The translations under genes and the position numbers were made by a program. Below are positions 1-10,317 of a stretch of DNA of 64,000 nt, in pieces. Source of the stretch: Thelonectria olida (taxonomy: Eukaryota > Ascomycota > Sordariomycetes > Hypocreales > Nectriaceae); contig JAGPYM010000006.1 of assembly GCA_020736575.1 (NCBI GenBank), positions 1-64,000 on the forward strand, in the 5' to 3' direction. Each line of letters begins with the position of its first letter. The stretch's first letter is position 1. Below the pieces are notes generated by a model. It worked only from the letters and a program-made list of their open reading frames with translations. It ran no database searches and was not told the origin of the DNA.

Positions 1-245
1 ATAAATATATTTAAATATTAAAAAAGTACTTTTATAAATTATAATTAAAAACTATAATTTTACTTTTAAATTATAATTATAAAAGTAATTTAACTATTTA
101 AATTATAATTAAAAAATTTTTTTTATATAAATATTATAATTTATTAGTTTAAAATAAAAGCAATTAAAGCTAAGGCCTAGTTTTATTAGTTTTTTATTTA
201 TTTATATAATTTTATTTTTATTTTACTTATATAAGTTTTTTAGTA
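1..245. repeat. A+T-saturated, RIP-type block (runs off left edge)
   Basis: Almost pure A/T with many TA steps and no coding frame, ending abruptly near 245 where normal base composition resumes. This is the look of a transposon copy destroyed by repeat-induced point mutation. The original element cannot be recognised. Confidence 0.75.
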
Positions 246-551
246 AAGTTCGCATTCCTACTTATAGGAGCCTATATTCCAGCTACCCCCATAGTTGCGT
301 CCGCTCCTATAATAGACCCAACTCTCAGCTCATTTACCCCATTTAACGCCCGGAGCTCGGCAAAGACCCCTTAAGCATTCGGCTCGCACGGCTCCATTTG
401 AAACAAAGGGCGCCAATCGTTCAAATCTCTACTAAGCGTGAAACGCCAAGCCTGAAACGCTAATTGCGAGAGGGGAGCCTCAACTTGTCATAACGACAAC
501 GCTAACGATGTTGCGAATTGGCACTAGACATATTAAACACATTTCATCTGA
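246..551. other. Gene-free stretch
   Basis: Normal base composition after the A+T block. I see no coding frame, RNA gene or repeat here. Confidence 0.5.
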
Positions 552-836
552 TTACCGGGTATCCTCTTCGTAAAATCGGCACAAGATCTCCAATAGAGGA
601 TAACTCTCAAACTCATTCCGGGATCCAATAATAAAGCATCTACCTAATTGATCGTCAGCCCCTAGTTCATCCGGAAGCACCATAGTAAACGTCTCGGAGA
701 CGGCATGCCGAACCGTCCTATGTTTGGAATGAAATAACTCTCCTTCTACAACATCGGCTTTTCGGGCGCTACTCTCAAAGCATAAGTAAGTATGGCCTCG
801 CCATGTTAGCAATGGGCTTTCTTCTCTTTTCATCAC
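552..836 (-). CDS. Small hypothetical protein (94 aa)
   Basis: An uninterrupted 94-codon frame on the minus strand, ending in TAA. The protein is mixed in composition, with no signal peptide, membrane segment or motif I recognise. Its start lies about 140 bp from the start of the divergent gene at 977, so the two could share a pyrimidine-rich promoter. It might equally be the last exon of a longer gene or a chance frame. No homology is claimed. Confidence 0.3.
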   Translation of the reverse strand: MMKREESPLLTWRGHTYLCFESSARKADVVEGELFHSKHRTVRHAVSETFTMVLPDELGADDQLGRCFIIGSRNEFESYPLLEILCRFYEEDTR

Positions 837-976
837 GCCTCTCTTTCATTCTAATCTTCACTTCTCTTCGCTTCAATATTCTCTCGACTGTGCCGATTTA
901 CCATTCTTTTTTTTTTTAAATCAACGCCTACTCCTTCGCGCCAAGAAAAGCCATCTTTCGGTACTTTGCAGTCAAT

Positions 977-1540
977 ATGCATTCCCCAGCTGTCATTCGT
1001 CTTGCCGCTACCGGCTTGGTTGCCGTAGCTGCTGTGTCTGGCTTCACGAGACCTATCGGCAATGGCGTGACTCGAACGATCGTAAGTCGTCTCAAAAATA
1101 CAATCACGCTTAGTTTTACTCTAATACTTCGGAATTTTCAGGGAACCTTGGTTGCCGTTGCTGGTCCAATTATAGCTGCACCCCTTGCCGAGTATGAAGA
1201 TATTGAGGCACATAAATCGCCACTCCATCAAGAATACTAGACCACTAACCGACATGAACGCTGTTAGATCCGAGACGCGGAAGATGACGAAGATGACGAA
1301 GTTGATGAGGAGGATAAGGATGAGGACGAGGACGAGGAAGATGACGAGTCCTCTCTCTCCACCCGCAACGATGGGATTGTGGAAGTACAGAACGGGGATG
1401 AGGCCGACGCCGTAGTTTCGCCTGTGACCACACCAGCCGCCAAGGAGGACAAGAAGAAGGGCAAGAAGGGCAAGAAGGGTAAGAATGGAAAGGAGGAGGG
1501 CAAGAAGGCCACCGCCACTCCCACCCCCGTCGCCGCCTAA
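977..1540 (+). CDS. Small secreted protein with acidic and lysine-rich tail
   Basis: Exon 1 (977-1081) encodes a signal-peptide-like start (MHSPAVIRLAATGLVAVAAV) and ends at a strong donor GTAAGT. The first intron runs 1082-1141. Exon 2 begins at 1142. A second intron is suggested by donor GTATGA at 1192, branch CTAAC near 1245 and acceptor TTAG at 1267. Downstream (1268-1540), one frame is strikingly ordered: a long Asp/Glu run, then a Lys/Gly-rich stretch with repeats of GKK, then TPTPVAA and TAA. The GTATGA donor as read would enter a different frame that stops at 1416, so either another donor is used or a base has been lost. Function unknown; possibly a small secreted or effector-like protein. 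The exon join is uncertain. Confidence 0.45.
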
Positions 1541-1700
1541 CTTCATTATCGCAATTCGGGTTTGGAAGTAGAGAACCGCGAGACAGGCGATAAGGGAAGG
1601 TTTGTATTAAGATTTGGTTAACTACCCCTTTTGCGGACGAGGGGGTTAGACAAGATATGAGCATTAGGTAGACTTGTGATTTTAGTCACGGTTTTATATC

Positions 1701-1828
1701 TGTTAGATAGCTTGGGTGACCGACCATTCTAATAACCCTATGAATGTGTGTGTATTATATAACTTCTATAGTAGCTCCTGTTAGGTAGCTTAGGTGACCA
1801 CTCTAATAACTCTGTAATGTGTGTATTG
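1701..1828. repeat. Imperfect tandem duplication in 3' flank
   Basis: Two similar segments, 1701-1757 and 1779-1828, each begin TGTTAG(A/G)TAGCTT and carry GGTGACC, TCTAATAAC and a TGTGTGTATT-like tail. The period is about 78 bp. The rest of 1541-2075 holds no gene that I can see. Confidence 0.6.
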
Positions 1829-2075
1829 TCTGTGTTCCCTCCCGCCCCTTACGGTTAAGAAGGCCTGATATATTCTAGCTTCCTAATACAGCCTAGCCTT
1901 CAGAGGACTCGGCGAGCCCTCCCCGACTCGGTCCCGAGTGACCACCTTTCCTCACGTGACTACTTTGCGCCCAACCTGGACCGTAATATGGGGTCTGAGG
2001 TGCTAGAAATAAGCGCTAGGCAGCATTGTAATAGGGTAGTAAAATGACAGGGGTCTTATACAGTCTTGGCAAAGC

Positions 2076-2082
2076 TATATAA
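2076..2082 (+). promoter_or_regulatory. TATA box of the F-box gene
   Basis: TATATAA lies 104 bp before the ATG at 2186, a plausible core-promoter distance. Confidence 0.5.
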
Positions 2083-2185
2083 GGCGCATAGCGTACCTCA
2101 CCAGAGAGCCAGATCCACGTCAAGAATAGCAGTCAACCTGATATTCTTCTGACCTCTATCGAGCCTATTCTCAAATCGTCGTAAC

Positions 2186-3790
2186 ATGATCATGCTCTCC
2201 CCTACAATAGGACAACTTTCCTCAGGCGACCTGCCGCTTTTGCCCGAAATATGGGGTCACATATGCTCCTTTCTGCCGAAACCAAGCTTATCTCGTCTAA
2301 GGCTCGTTTCCTCTGAATTCAACGATATTGCCCTGTCTTGGGCCTTCAGGGACCTACGTCTTGAAGGCTTTGGAAACTCCGCTGAGAGATTTGTCGAGAT
2401 CGCCAAGTCTCCCAAGCTTCGCGACTTGGTTCGTGGGCTTACGGTTGACACCTCAGTTGGCCCTGAGTTCCCATATATGAGCAACGATTCCTACCCGTTC
2501 CCTGTCTCCTTCATGGACGCTCTGCCATATTTGCGTTGTTTCGGCAATCTTACGGCACTTCACCTCCGATTTAATGAATTCTGCGGCGAAGACGACCGGA
2601 ACGGCGTCACTATCGAGGAGACGTGGCCCTTCCGATACAGGGTGCTTGATACCGTGTGCCATTGCATTGCAGGCATGTGGACCATTGATCGACAGTTCGA
2701 GATTGACGAAAAGCTCGAGGACGAGCTCTATGGCTACGAGCCTGAGTATCCTGATCCTGAGGATGATCTTGGTGTCCCTATTGACCAGGTTATTCATCTC
2801 AAGGAACTCACAATCGCGAACTTAGCCGACTATCACGACACTGATCTTGCTGCCTCGGTAGTCTGGAGGAAGGTTATTTCCCTGCCAAGCCTCACCGACC
2901 TCAAGCTATTCATCGCCACGGAGAAGAACGAAGACTCAGACGACAATACCACTTACTATGAGGAAAAGTACGAGTTTTTCGAGACGTGGCTATCCCCTTG
3001 CATTAGCGACAACTTGAGGGTTCTATCGCTGTATTACCGGGATTATTGGGGCTGGTTCCCAAAGATGGACTTTCGCGGCATCGAACTTCCGCAGCTCCGG
3101 GTGCTCGCACTTGGACACTACGTCTTCAGTCACGATTGGCAGATTAACTGGTTTGCCTCTATCGGTCAGAACGGCAGCGGTGGTCTGGAGGAGCTGTACC
3201 TCGACGACTGTCCCATCCTATTCAAGGCTCGCCAGGCAAGTCCATTGGACAGCAGCGACCTTGGGTATCCCGTTGTCAGCACAGTCATGGACCAGGGCAG
3301 CACCAAGACGTACGAGTACCCGATGAGATGGCATGCCGTACTTTCGCAATGGGCTATGTCTATGAAGGCGCTGAGAGTTTTCCGCATGGGTCATGGAGAA
3401 TGGGATGAAGCACCGCAGGACACGCTGGAGTCCTTTCGCAGGGACCAGCTGTATGAGAATGTCGACGACGAGGTAATGAGCTACCGTGTTTCCCACAATA
3501 CCCACAGGAGCTTTGCTTGTCCCGAGCCAGTAGACCAGTTCTACGGCGTTGAAGACCCCGAGAAGGCGTGGGCATCGGGCAAATACTTGCAAGGCACTGG
3601 CATCAACGGGTTTGGAGGATGCAGGATGCAGTATATTAAGTACGATATCAACGTGCATCCTTCTCCTTGGAATGAGACCTTTAGGTCCTATATGCTTGAG
3701 GATGACGGTTACGAACCGGAGGAGGGGACGTGTGCTAGAGATAATGCTGCGTTTGAGGAGCTTACTTTAGCAATAAGGCACAGGTTATAA
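2186..3790 (+). CDS. F-box domain protein (534 aa)
   Basis: A single intact exon. Residues about 17-60 have the F-box pattern: LLPEIWGHICSFLP, followed by LSRLRLVSSEFNDIA and then a FRDLRL segment. The remainder is Leu/Trp-rich with irregular repeats (LTDLKLF, LRVLSLYY, LRVLALG, LEELYLDDC), consistent with a divergent leucine-rich-repeat or substrate-recognition region. F-box proteins bring substrates to SCF (Skp1-cullin) ubiquitin ligases; the target here is unknown. A TATA box lies upstream. A second ATG two codons in could serve as the start. Large variable F-box families of this kind are common in ascomycete accessory regions. Confidence 0.8.
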   Translation: MIMLSPTIGQLSSGDLPLLPEIWGHICSFLPKPSLSRLRLVSSEFNDIALSWAFRDLRLEGFGNSAERFVEIAKSPKLRDLVRGLTVDTSVGPEFPYMSNDSYPFPVSFMDALPYLRCFGNLTALHLRFNEFCGEDDRNGVTIEETWPFRYRVLDTVCHCIAGMWTIDRQFEIDEKLEDELYGYEPEYPDPEDDLGVPIDQVIHLKELTIANLADYHDTDLAASVVWRKVISLPSLTDLKLFIATEKNEDSDDNTTYYEEKYEFFETWLSPCISDNLRVLSLYYRDYWGWFPKMDFRGIELPQLRVLALGHYVFSHDWQINWFASIGQNGSGGLEELYLDDCPILFKARQASPLDSSDLGYPVVSTVMDQGSTKTYEYPMRWHAVLSQWAMSMKALRVFRMGHGEWDEAPQDTLESFRRDQLYENVDDEVMSYRVSHNTHRSFACPEPVDQFYGVEDPEKAWASGKYLQGTGINGFGGCRMQYIKYDINVHPSPWNETFRSYMLEDDGYEPEEGTCARDNAAFEELTLAIRHRL

Positions 3791-4338
3791 GAGAAGGAGA
3801 GGGATTCTAAAGGTTAGTTTAATAATAGTATTTATTTGTTCTACTGGCCCCTTTCAGGTTAAGTAGGTAGGCTTATTATACATTTTTAAAATATTAACAT
3901 TTGCCTACCACTTCTAGTTATCAACTTATACGGAGTACGAATACTAGTCAGAGTGCCTAGCACCCTAATAAACAAACATGACACTGCGTGAAAGGACATA
4001 GGTGAAAGTCGCTCACTCAGAATCAGCAGGCACAGGAGACTTTAGTTCGTTTTGGAGTAGAGTATATTATCACAGTAGACTCCATGGGATGTCTCGTGAC
4101 GAAAAGCTAAAAGAAAGGGCCTGCCTACTTGTCTACTGGACGTAGCAGCGAGGGTCACGGGAATGCTACGTAGAAAGAAGCTTAACCAATACATTCAGCC
4201 CATGGTGGACTTTTCCTTGTTTGTTCATGACAACCCTTGAAGACCTTCCATTCCATTCAGACACCAAATTTAACATCTGTACAAGGCCTGAATAGACCCA
4301 GACAGCTCCCATACCTTAACAGGGGCAACGGTGGTGTA
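3791..4338. other. Gene-free stretch between F-box gene and Kre9-like gene
   Basis: No coding frame, RNA gene or repeat recognised. It holds the 3' ends of two convergent genes. Confidence 0.5.
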
Positions 4339-4850
4339 CTAGTTCACGGCCCTGGCAGTCTTGATATCGCAGAGGGCGGTGGCGGTGGCATCGACAACGA
4401 CCTGTGAGGCGGTATCCGCAGCGGGGCCGTCAACCTTGAAGGGGTTGGAGTACTGGAAGATGGAGGCGTCGTCGGAGAGCTTGATAACGAGACCGTAGAC
4501 ATTGGCGTCACCTAGGTCGGCGGGAACAGCCCAATCGTACTCGCCAGCATCGTGAGAGATGCTAGCTGCGGTCAAATCAGTCTGCGACTTCGACTTCTCT
4601 CTATTTGCGGCAACTTACAAGCAATGTCAAGGAGAGGAATCTGGGTGCCCTGGGTCTTGCCGCCAATCAGGGAGAGAGAGACAAACTTGCCCTTATAGGC
4701 GGCGGGAACCTGCCACTCGACTTTAAAGGTCTTGCCGGCAGGGATGGTCTCCCAGGCATCGGGAGCGCAGATAGAGTCAAATCCAGTGGTCTGGGCAATA
4801 GTCGAGGCAACGTCAGTCAGGACAGCAGTGGCGGAAATCTTGACCTGCAT
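4339..4850 (-). CDS. Kre9/KNH-like N-terminal domain protein (152 aa)
   Basis: Two exons: 4850-4619 and 4565-4339, with donor GTAAGT and acceptor CGCAG, joining DIA to SSISHDAGEYDW in frame. The protein has one beta-sandwich domain of the Ser/Thr-rich GPI-anchored / Kre9-Knh1 type: APDAWETIPAGKTFKVEW near the start, KGKFVSLSLIGG in the middle, then GEYDWAVPADLG, YGLVIKLSDD and YSNPFKV at the end. Family members are secreted or GPI-anchored and linked to beta-glucan or cell-wall assembly. No signal peptide follows the first ATG, although family members usually have one. An upstream exon is possible, because the codon after ATG also reads as an acceptor (TGCAG) after a T-rich tract. There is no GPI-like tail. 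Confidence 0.6.
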
Positions 4851-5320
4851 TTTAAAAGACTTTAAGGTGTTTTTAGAATGATAAAAACAAATAAATGTTT
4901 AATAAGAACGAAAGGGAGGAAAGTAGAGAGTGACTGAGGCTAAAGCTTAAGTTATTAGGAACGTAGGAAACCGGAGATCCTATTTTAGGTATACAAAAAA
5001 ATAGTATCGGGGGCAGCGACTGTGTCGGTGGATGAGGAAGAAAGAAGGAAGGCAAAGAGAAGAGGAAGCCTGAGCTGAAGTGAATAAATGCTGGCGTTTG
5101 ACGAGGTGAGCGGCGAGCTACATAGGGCAGGGGGGGCGAAAGGAGCCGTTAGTAAGGGTACAGGAGATATGCATTGCTAAGCCAGTAAAGTTATTAATTC
5201 AAGCCATGATCTGATTTCTAAGATTCTATAGTGAATTGCAACGCCCCTTGTCCGTGTAAATGGATTGGGCCTCTCTATGAGAGGTATAAGAGATTATCGT
5301 GGATCTTATAATATTATGGC
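4851..5320. other. Gene-free stretch
   Basis: Upstream flank of the Kre9-like gene. Purine-rich segments 4905-5060 give only a low-complexity minus-strand frame. Nothing else recognised. Confidence 0.45.
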
Positions 5321-5359
5321 CCGCGGAGGGACCCCGCGGAGGAGACAGGGGTTCCGCGG
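5321..5359. promoter_or_regulatory. Triple CCGCGG cluster upstream of the SDR pseudogene
   Basis: CCGCGG occurs at 5321, 5334 and 5354, three times in 39 bp, about 215 bp before the ATG at 5573. CCGCGG is an inverted pair of CGG half-sites, the trinucleotide bound by many Zn2Cys6 regulators. Binding is inferred only from the pattern. Confidence 0.35.
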
Positions 5360-5572
5360 CCTACTAATCTTCACCTTCGGCGGACTTTGGGGCATCACCC
5401 AGACTCATGCTCGCTGAATACTCCGCAGTCCTATCATGTACGTAAAGTTTCACCGAGTTAATCAGCAACCCTCTAAGATGAACACAACTACTTAAAGGTC
5501 CTGCCGCTTTATGTATTATTCAACCATCAGCCCGCTTTAACTTGTCTCATTTCGCTGTTTGTCTATCCCACT

Positions 5573-6455
5573 ATGAATTCACGCCCTCTGGAAGGCAGAG
5601 TCGCCGTTGTGACCGATTCAGGTCGAGAGAATGGCATCGGAGCGGCTATTGCCTTTGCACTTGCTCAAGACGGAGCGTCGATAATCGTCAACTATGTTTC
5701 AGACTCGGTGACGCCGCGCGCCTTAGCAATGGCGAAGAAGATCGAGGGACTTGGTGTTGGCGCCGCCGTTATCCAAGCCGATGTATCTAGCCCTCGAGGT
5801 GCGCAGAAGCTTGTGGACGGTGCCTTGGCTGCCTTTGGCGGGAAGAAAATCGACATCCTCGGTAAGAAGCAACAGTTGTGCACACCCCGATAGGCGACAG
5901 AGTTTCCACAGCGAGGGGTATTAACTGAATGCCTCGCAGTCAATAACGCGGGTGGAGTCAGTCCTCTCCCAGACGGTCGCTTGCTTAACGCGACACCTGA
6001 AGTCATTGAGAAAGACTTCGGCCTCAACGCTTTTGCTGGGATCTACACAACGCAAGTCGTGGTGCCCCACATGCCTCGAGGTGGGCGGATCATCAACATC
6101 GGCACCGTCGTCTCGAAGATGGTGTTGCCGGGCGCGGGCGTTTACGGAGCTGCCAAGGCGGCCTCGGACTTCCTGACAGTGACCTGGGCCGCCGAGTGAA
6201 AGGGGCATTACTGTGAACACGGTCGCTCCAGGGCCGGTTACGACTGATGTGGCGTTGGCAGTAGGCGAAGAGGCGAGTGCAGCCATGACAAAGCCGTTGG
6301 TGGACCTGACCAAGGCCGAAAAGCGACTGGGCACTGCGGCTGATAGGGTCGCTGAGGGCGATACAAAAGTCGACCATCTTTGTTTAAAGGCTCCGCCACT
6401 GATGTTTGCCGAGGTAGGGCTTGTTGGTGGAGACGCGGGTTACGTCCCAGTGTGA
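5573..6455 (+). pseudogene. Short-chain dehydrogenase/reductase (SDR), frameshifted
   Basis: Exon 1 (5573-5861) opens with a Rossmann fold (RVAVVTDSGRENGIGAAIA, a variant of the TGxxxGIG cofactor loop). The intron 5862-5939 has GTAAGA, a TTAACTGA branch and CGCAG. Exon 2 reads on into the NNAGG motif and later GAGVYGAAKAA, carrying the YxxxK active site. At 6197 the frame hits TGA; the next family motif, NTVAPGPVTTD, follows in another frame, so a base has been lost or gained near 6195. After RLGTAAD (about 6335) the family C-terminus is not recognisable, so the tail appears replaced. It was probably an NAD(P)H oxidoreductase of unknown substrate. A sequencing error could explain the frameshift but not the missing tail. 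Confidence 0.75.
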
Positions 6456-6884
6456 GAGTGCCGGGCTGAATGGCTCCAAGGCGATGTCGAGGAGTGGTTC
6501 GTGGACGCGGGCGTTTAAGCTGGTTCCGTCAGGTTGAGCAGGGCTGCTTCTTGCGATCTGTTGCAAATCTTTCTGAGAGCTGCAAGCTCATCCAAGACAT
6601 CTCACTCATTCAAAAAGGCCAGAAGCCATAGCAGGACATAATCAGGGCAATGCAGCATGGATTGACTATTTAACGGCCAATAAGGTCTGATATTGACCTC
6701 CTCAGACTTACACTTGTACATACTTGTAGCTATAAGCAAACTCGTCATAGCGAGGGGATAATGAGCACAGAAAAGACTGCAAAAGGGGACGGTGAAAAGG
6801 GTGAAAGAATGAAAGAAAGAGAGGTACCTTATCCAAAGGCTGTAAAGAACATGACCGCAGTCTCGGCGTCTCTTCCACGAGGCC
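6456..6884. other. Gene-free stretch
   Basis: Lies between the broken SDR and the 3' end of the dextranase gene. No supported coding frame. Confidence 0.45.
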
Positions 6885-8830
6885 CTAGCGGACAGTCCAG
6901 CGGTTCCACCAATGCCCATCGATATTCAGCCGTCCGTCCTGAAAATCGCGCCAGTTGTCATTGGCCATGGAGATAATTGTGTTTCCCACCTTGAAATTCT
7001 CGATGATAAGACCCAACTTGTCTCGCGAATTGTCACCAAGAGTGACAGCCTTGCCGTTCCCATCAGTAAAAACACGGAAAGTACTGGTACCCACAAGCAT
7101 TGGCCTTGGATGAAACTTCTCAATCCAGATGTTTCTAAAGACCATAGAGTTAATATTCTCAAGAGGATTAAAGCCGAGAAGCGCAGGACAGATGCCTTCG
7201 CAGCGCCAGTTCGAAAACAGGAAGTTTGATACGCCTTTACTAGTATCGGCGGTCTGGGTTGATTCCTGGTTTAGATAGTACGCTGCGGAGGCAACAAGAG
7301 CTCGGGGCCAAAGCTTTCCCTGGGAGATATAACGGGTATGGATAATATCGACGGCATTGACGGTAACATTGTCGATATTGCGCGGATGCCAGCCCCATTG
7401 AACAATAGGGGCATTATTAGACTTCCAGACAGTCACCCTCTCGCATACAACATTGCTATAGTATGTCTTGATCGCATCATCGCCGACGTGATAGAAAACA
7501 TCGCGAACATAAGACCCTGGGTACATCTGGATGCCGTCTGTCTGACCAAAGAAGGCGCCAACTTGCTTATAGTCAGAAGCATCAACACTGAAAGAGCTAA
7601 GGTCATCGCCATAGAAGTCCATGCTGTTGAAGGGCGGTGCATTGAGCGTTACCCCGTGGACAGTCCATTTCGCATTTCGTGCAGCTTGCGCTCGCCACAT
7701 TTTCAGGGACGAGTCGTCGTCCTTAGTGTTCTTGAACCCGTGTTGAGTATTCGCTTGGTAGACATACTGCTCCCCAGAGAGCACACCGAATCCCGTTGCT
7801 CGAAGATCCAAGGAATGGCTTGAGTATTGAATGGCGCCCTTGACATACGCGCCGGGAGCAATGTAGACCCAGGTGGTTTTATCGCTGAGGATGGCTTGTG
7901 CTGAACCAGTCAGCCAGTACACGCCGGGCGCGAAGTAGATCACAGAGTTTTGGACCTGGTCTAAGCCTGTGACCAAGCCTTTGGGGACCTTGTATGAGGA
8001 GCTTAGGTCAGGCACTTTGTCGCTGCTTGGGAATGGGCTCATGAAGATCATAAGGGCATTGATTGGCTCAAGTCCGACGATTGGGTTCTTCTTGTCATCA
8101 TACGTAGAAACGTAATTGGCGCCCTGAGGGTTTTTGTTCTGCACGTATTGCGAGTCGGGTTCGAGATCTTTCCGGCGATATTCCCAAAGGTTATCCTGAA
8201 ACTCAACGGAGAAGCGACGGCCAGTGATGTTGAAGGGGACAGTAATAAGTAAGGCATTACCACTGCGCTTCGTGGCGAATCCAAGGGTAGTGGGCTTGAT
8301 AACAACGTTTGACGGGTCAATTGGGCCGTTATCACGTCGAGTGACCTTAACAATGGTGTCTTTGCTGGTGAGATATTGCGTCCAGGCCATATCCACGCCA
8401 ATGTCGGGTTCAATGCTGATTTGGTCATCTGCACTGCAAGGGGCACCTTGACCACAGAAGAAACCTGGCTGGTTGGGGTCGTAGAGGTTTCCGTTTCCGT
8501 TCCGCGGGATGCTTTCATACACAAACGAGTTATAGAAATCATCCGGGCGAGAAGTGGTCGCAACTTGAATGTTATACAAGTGGGACTGGCGAACATTTCC
8601 AGGCTGCACTGCAGTTTTGGTGTTAATCTCTCCAGTTTCGTGCCACCATGTCTTCAAATCCGCCGAATCAGCGGTCAGGTTGGCTACTTCAGGTTATCAG
8701 TGACGGATGACTACTATTCTTTGAGGTAAGACTCACCGCGCTTATGGTGTCGCAGGTCAGGATGTCCTTCAGCAGGCGCGATGCTCAGCACCGTGAGGAG
8801 GCTAACGGCCCAGCCAAAGTTAAGGCGCAT
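6885..8830 (-). CDS. Secreted GH49 dextranase-like glycosidase (630 aa)
   Basis: Two exons. Exon 1 (8830-8737) encodes a signal peptide (MRLNFGWAVSLLTVLSIAPA) and a dibasic KR at about residue 31. The intron has GTGAGT, a CTGATAAC branch and acceptor GTAG at 8684. Exon 2 is 8683-6885. The protein follows the GH49 family (dextranase EC 3.2.1.11, isopullulanase): an N-terminal beta-sandwich with NGNLYDPNQPGFFCGQGAPC, then a right-handed beta-helix. Catalytic aspartates are D414 in QTDG and D433/D434 in GDDA; the 19/20-residue spacing matches the catalytic triad known in the family. It should cleave alpha-1,6-glucan (dextran) outside the cell; pullulan-type activity is the alternative. No lesion is visible. 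The upstream CreA-like sites suggest glucose repression. Confidence 0.9.
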
Positions 8831-8938
8831 AGCTGACTTTCAACGTTTGTAAGTGATAGACAAAGAAGTGTCCTCGGAGAGTATGAGACAAGAGTGCGCT
8901 GGAAAACTTCGGCGTAGAAGAACGCAGCAATCCAGAGC

Positions 8939-8945
8939 TTATATA
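8939..8945 (-). promoter_or_regulatory. TATA box of the GH49 gene
   Basis: On the minus strand the sequence reads GGAGTATATAAGCTC, about 110 bp before the ATG at 8830, followed by a pyrimidine-rich leader. Confidence 0.6.
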
Positions 8946-9174
8946 CTCCAGAAAGTTTGAGGCCGATTGATTCCGTCTCCCCTATCCTCTTGGACGGTTC
9001 GAAATCGCCAGAAAGAACAGTTCGACGCATAGTCATTCCCCTCAAGGACTGCAGCCACAACGTTCACCCCGCAATTTGCCCACTGCTAACCCTATTTGGT
9101 AACTGGCCGTCGAATTCGCGCCAACGTTGCAGATCCACGTGGAGAAGGGCCGAGAAGGCATTCCCCTGAGTGTC

Positions 9175-9240
9175 AGAAAACACCGGCTTAGAGGTGGCCA
9201 AACTCGCAGCCAATAGCTAGCTTCTAGTCCGGTGTTTTCT
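9175..9240. repeat. Perfect 12-bp inverted repeat, 42-nt spacer
   Basis: AGAAAACACCGG (9175-9186) is exactly mirrored by CCGGTGTTTTCT (9229-9240). The spacer has no coding content. It could be a transcription-factor palindrome, a foldback, or the ends of a tiny decayed element. Confidence 0.55.
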
Positions 9241-9294
9241 TACGGCCATTCTCCTTCGCAAATGTCGGCTGATGACCGTCATTGACGCCCCATT

Positions 9295-9527
9295 CCCCGC
9301 GGGGTGACTTTCTGGAAGCTGGGGTCAGTCATTTCTTGCATATGAGCCATACGCGGGGAAGCTTATGCTAAGGTATCTATTCACGGGAGCTGCGTTGACC
9401 GAATGGCACCAACTCCGCGTACGTAGCCAAGGCCAGAATTAGACCGAGAACTAGTTTACACCTTATTTTCCATGACTGCCAGGCTTGAATGCCCTATCCT
9501 GTGAGGACTTGAAACGCCACGGCGGGG
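9295..9527. promoter_or_regulatory. Cluster of CreA-type (SYGGRG) sites upstream of GH49
   Basis: CCCCGCGGGG palindrome at 9295-9304, CTGGGG at 9319, GCGGGG at 9353 and GCGGGG at 9522. All match the CreA/Cre1 consensus SYGGRG. They lie 0.46-0.7 kb upstream of the dextranase start. CreA mediates carbon-catabolite repression of many fungal glycosidases; control here is inference. Confidence 0.4.
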
Positions 9528-10317
9528 AATTACAAGTTTGGGCCAACATCTTGCCTGACCTTTTAACTACTTTGGCTTGATTGGGAGGACAACGGCGAGG
9601 AATGAGCACGTTGTAGCAATTGCGGATTCCTACTTCGGGATGGGCCGTCGTTGGATAGAGAAGGTGTAAGTTTGTCCTGGAAACTGAGTCAGGATCTGAA
9701 AGATGTAGGGGTTGGCAGCCCTGGATAAATTGATTTCATACTTGAAAAAGTAATGCAATCAGAGAACTACGCAGCCGACGTTGTTACTATGAGTGTGTAG
9801 AATGTTGTTCGTCTCACAGGCTGCCTTGTCGCTTTTTAACATTCGGTTAACGAATGAGCTCTATAAGCAAAGCTAACCATCTCTCTTAATTCAATCTTAA
9901 TAATAAAATCCAGGGGCAGTGTAGTTCAAACGCGATGTGAAGCTTAGCGTTCCTTTAAGGTCTTGATCTACATTCAACTTGCCTACCTAGAGTAAGTCGT
10001 TCAGCTAAAAGGGGGTGATACATATTGCCGTCCTCAGGCACCCTTAACAGCGCCTCTTGCCTTGCCCTTCGACCCGGGCGTTTGTACTCCATCCCGCATG
10101 CGGCTGACCTTGCTAATATGGCCAAGAGGGCTGAAATGGATGGAAATCCTATAACGGAAGCTTTGCCCCGGGGCTCATACTAGCCAGAACGAGTAATTCA
10201 CCGAAGACTACACTTAATCCCTAGTTTGTTCACTTTTAGCATATCGCTGGTTCCCTTTCAGCATCTGCACGCCTAACCATTTATAGTAAATGGCCGGAGG
10301 CTAATGAGCCCACCTTG
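9528..10317. other. Gene-free stretch
   Basis: No coding frame, RNA gene or repeat recognised. Confidence 0.5.

Noticed and set aside
1264..1664. Minus-strand Ser/Pro/Leu-rich frames
   Set aside because: Mirror of the acidic and Lys-rich repeats of the secreted-protein gene.
6384..6566. Minus-strand frame with LSHWDVTRVSTN resembling a BspA-type repeat
   Set aside because: Single match in a 60-codon frame overlapping the SDR tail; probably chance.
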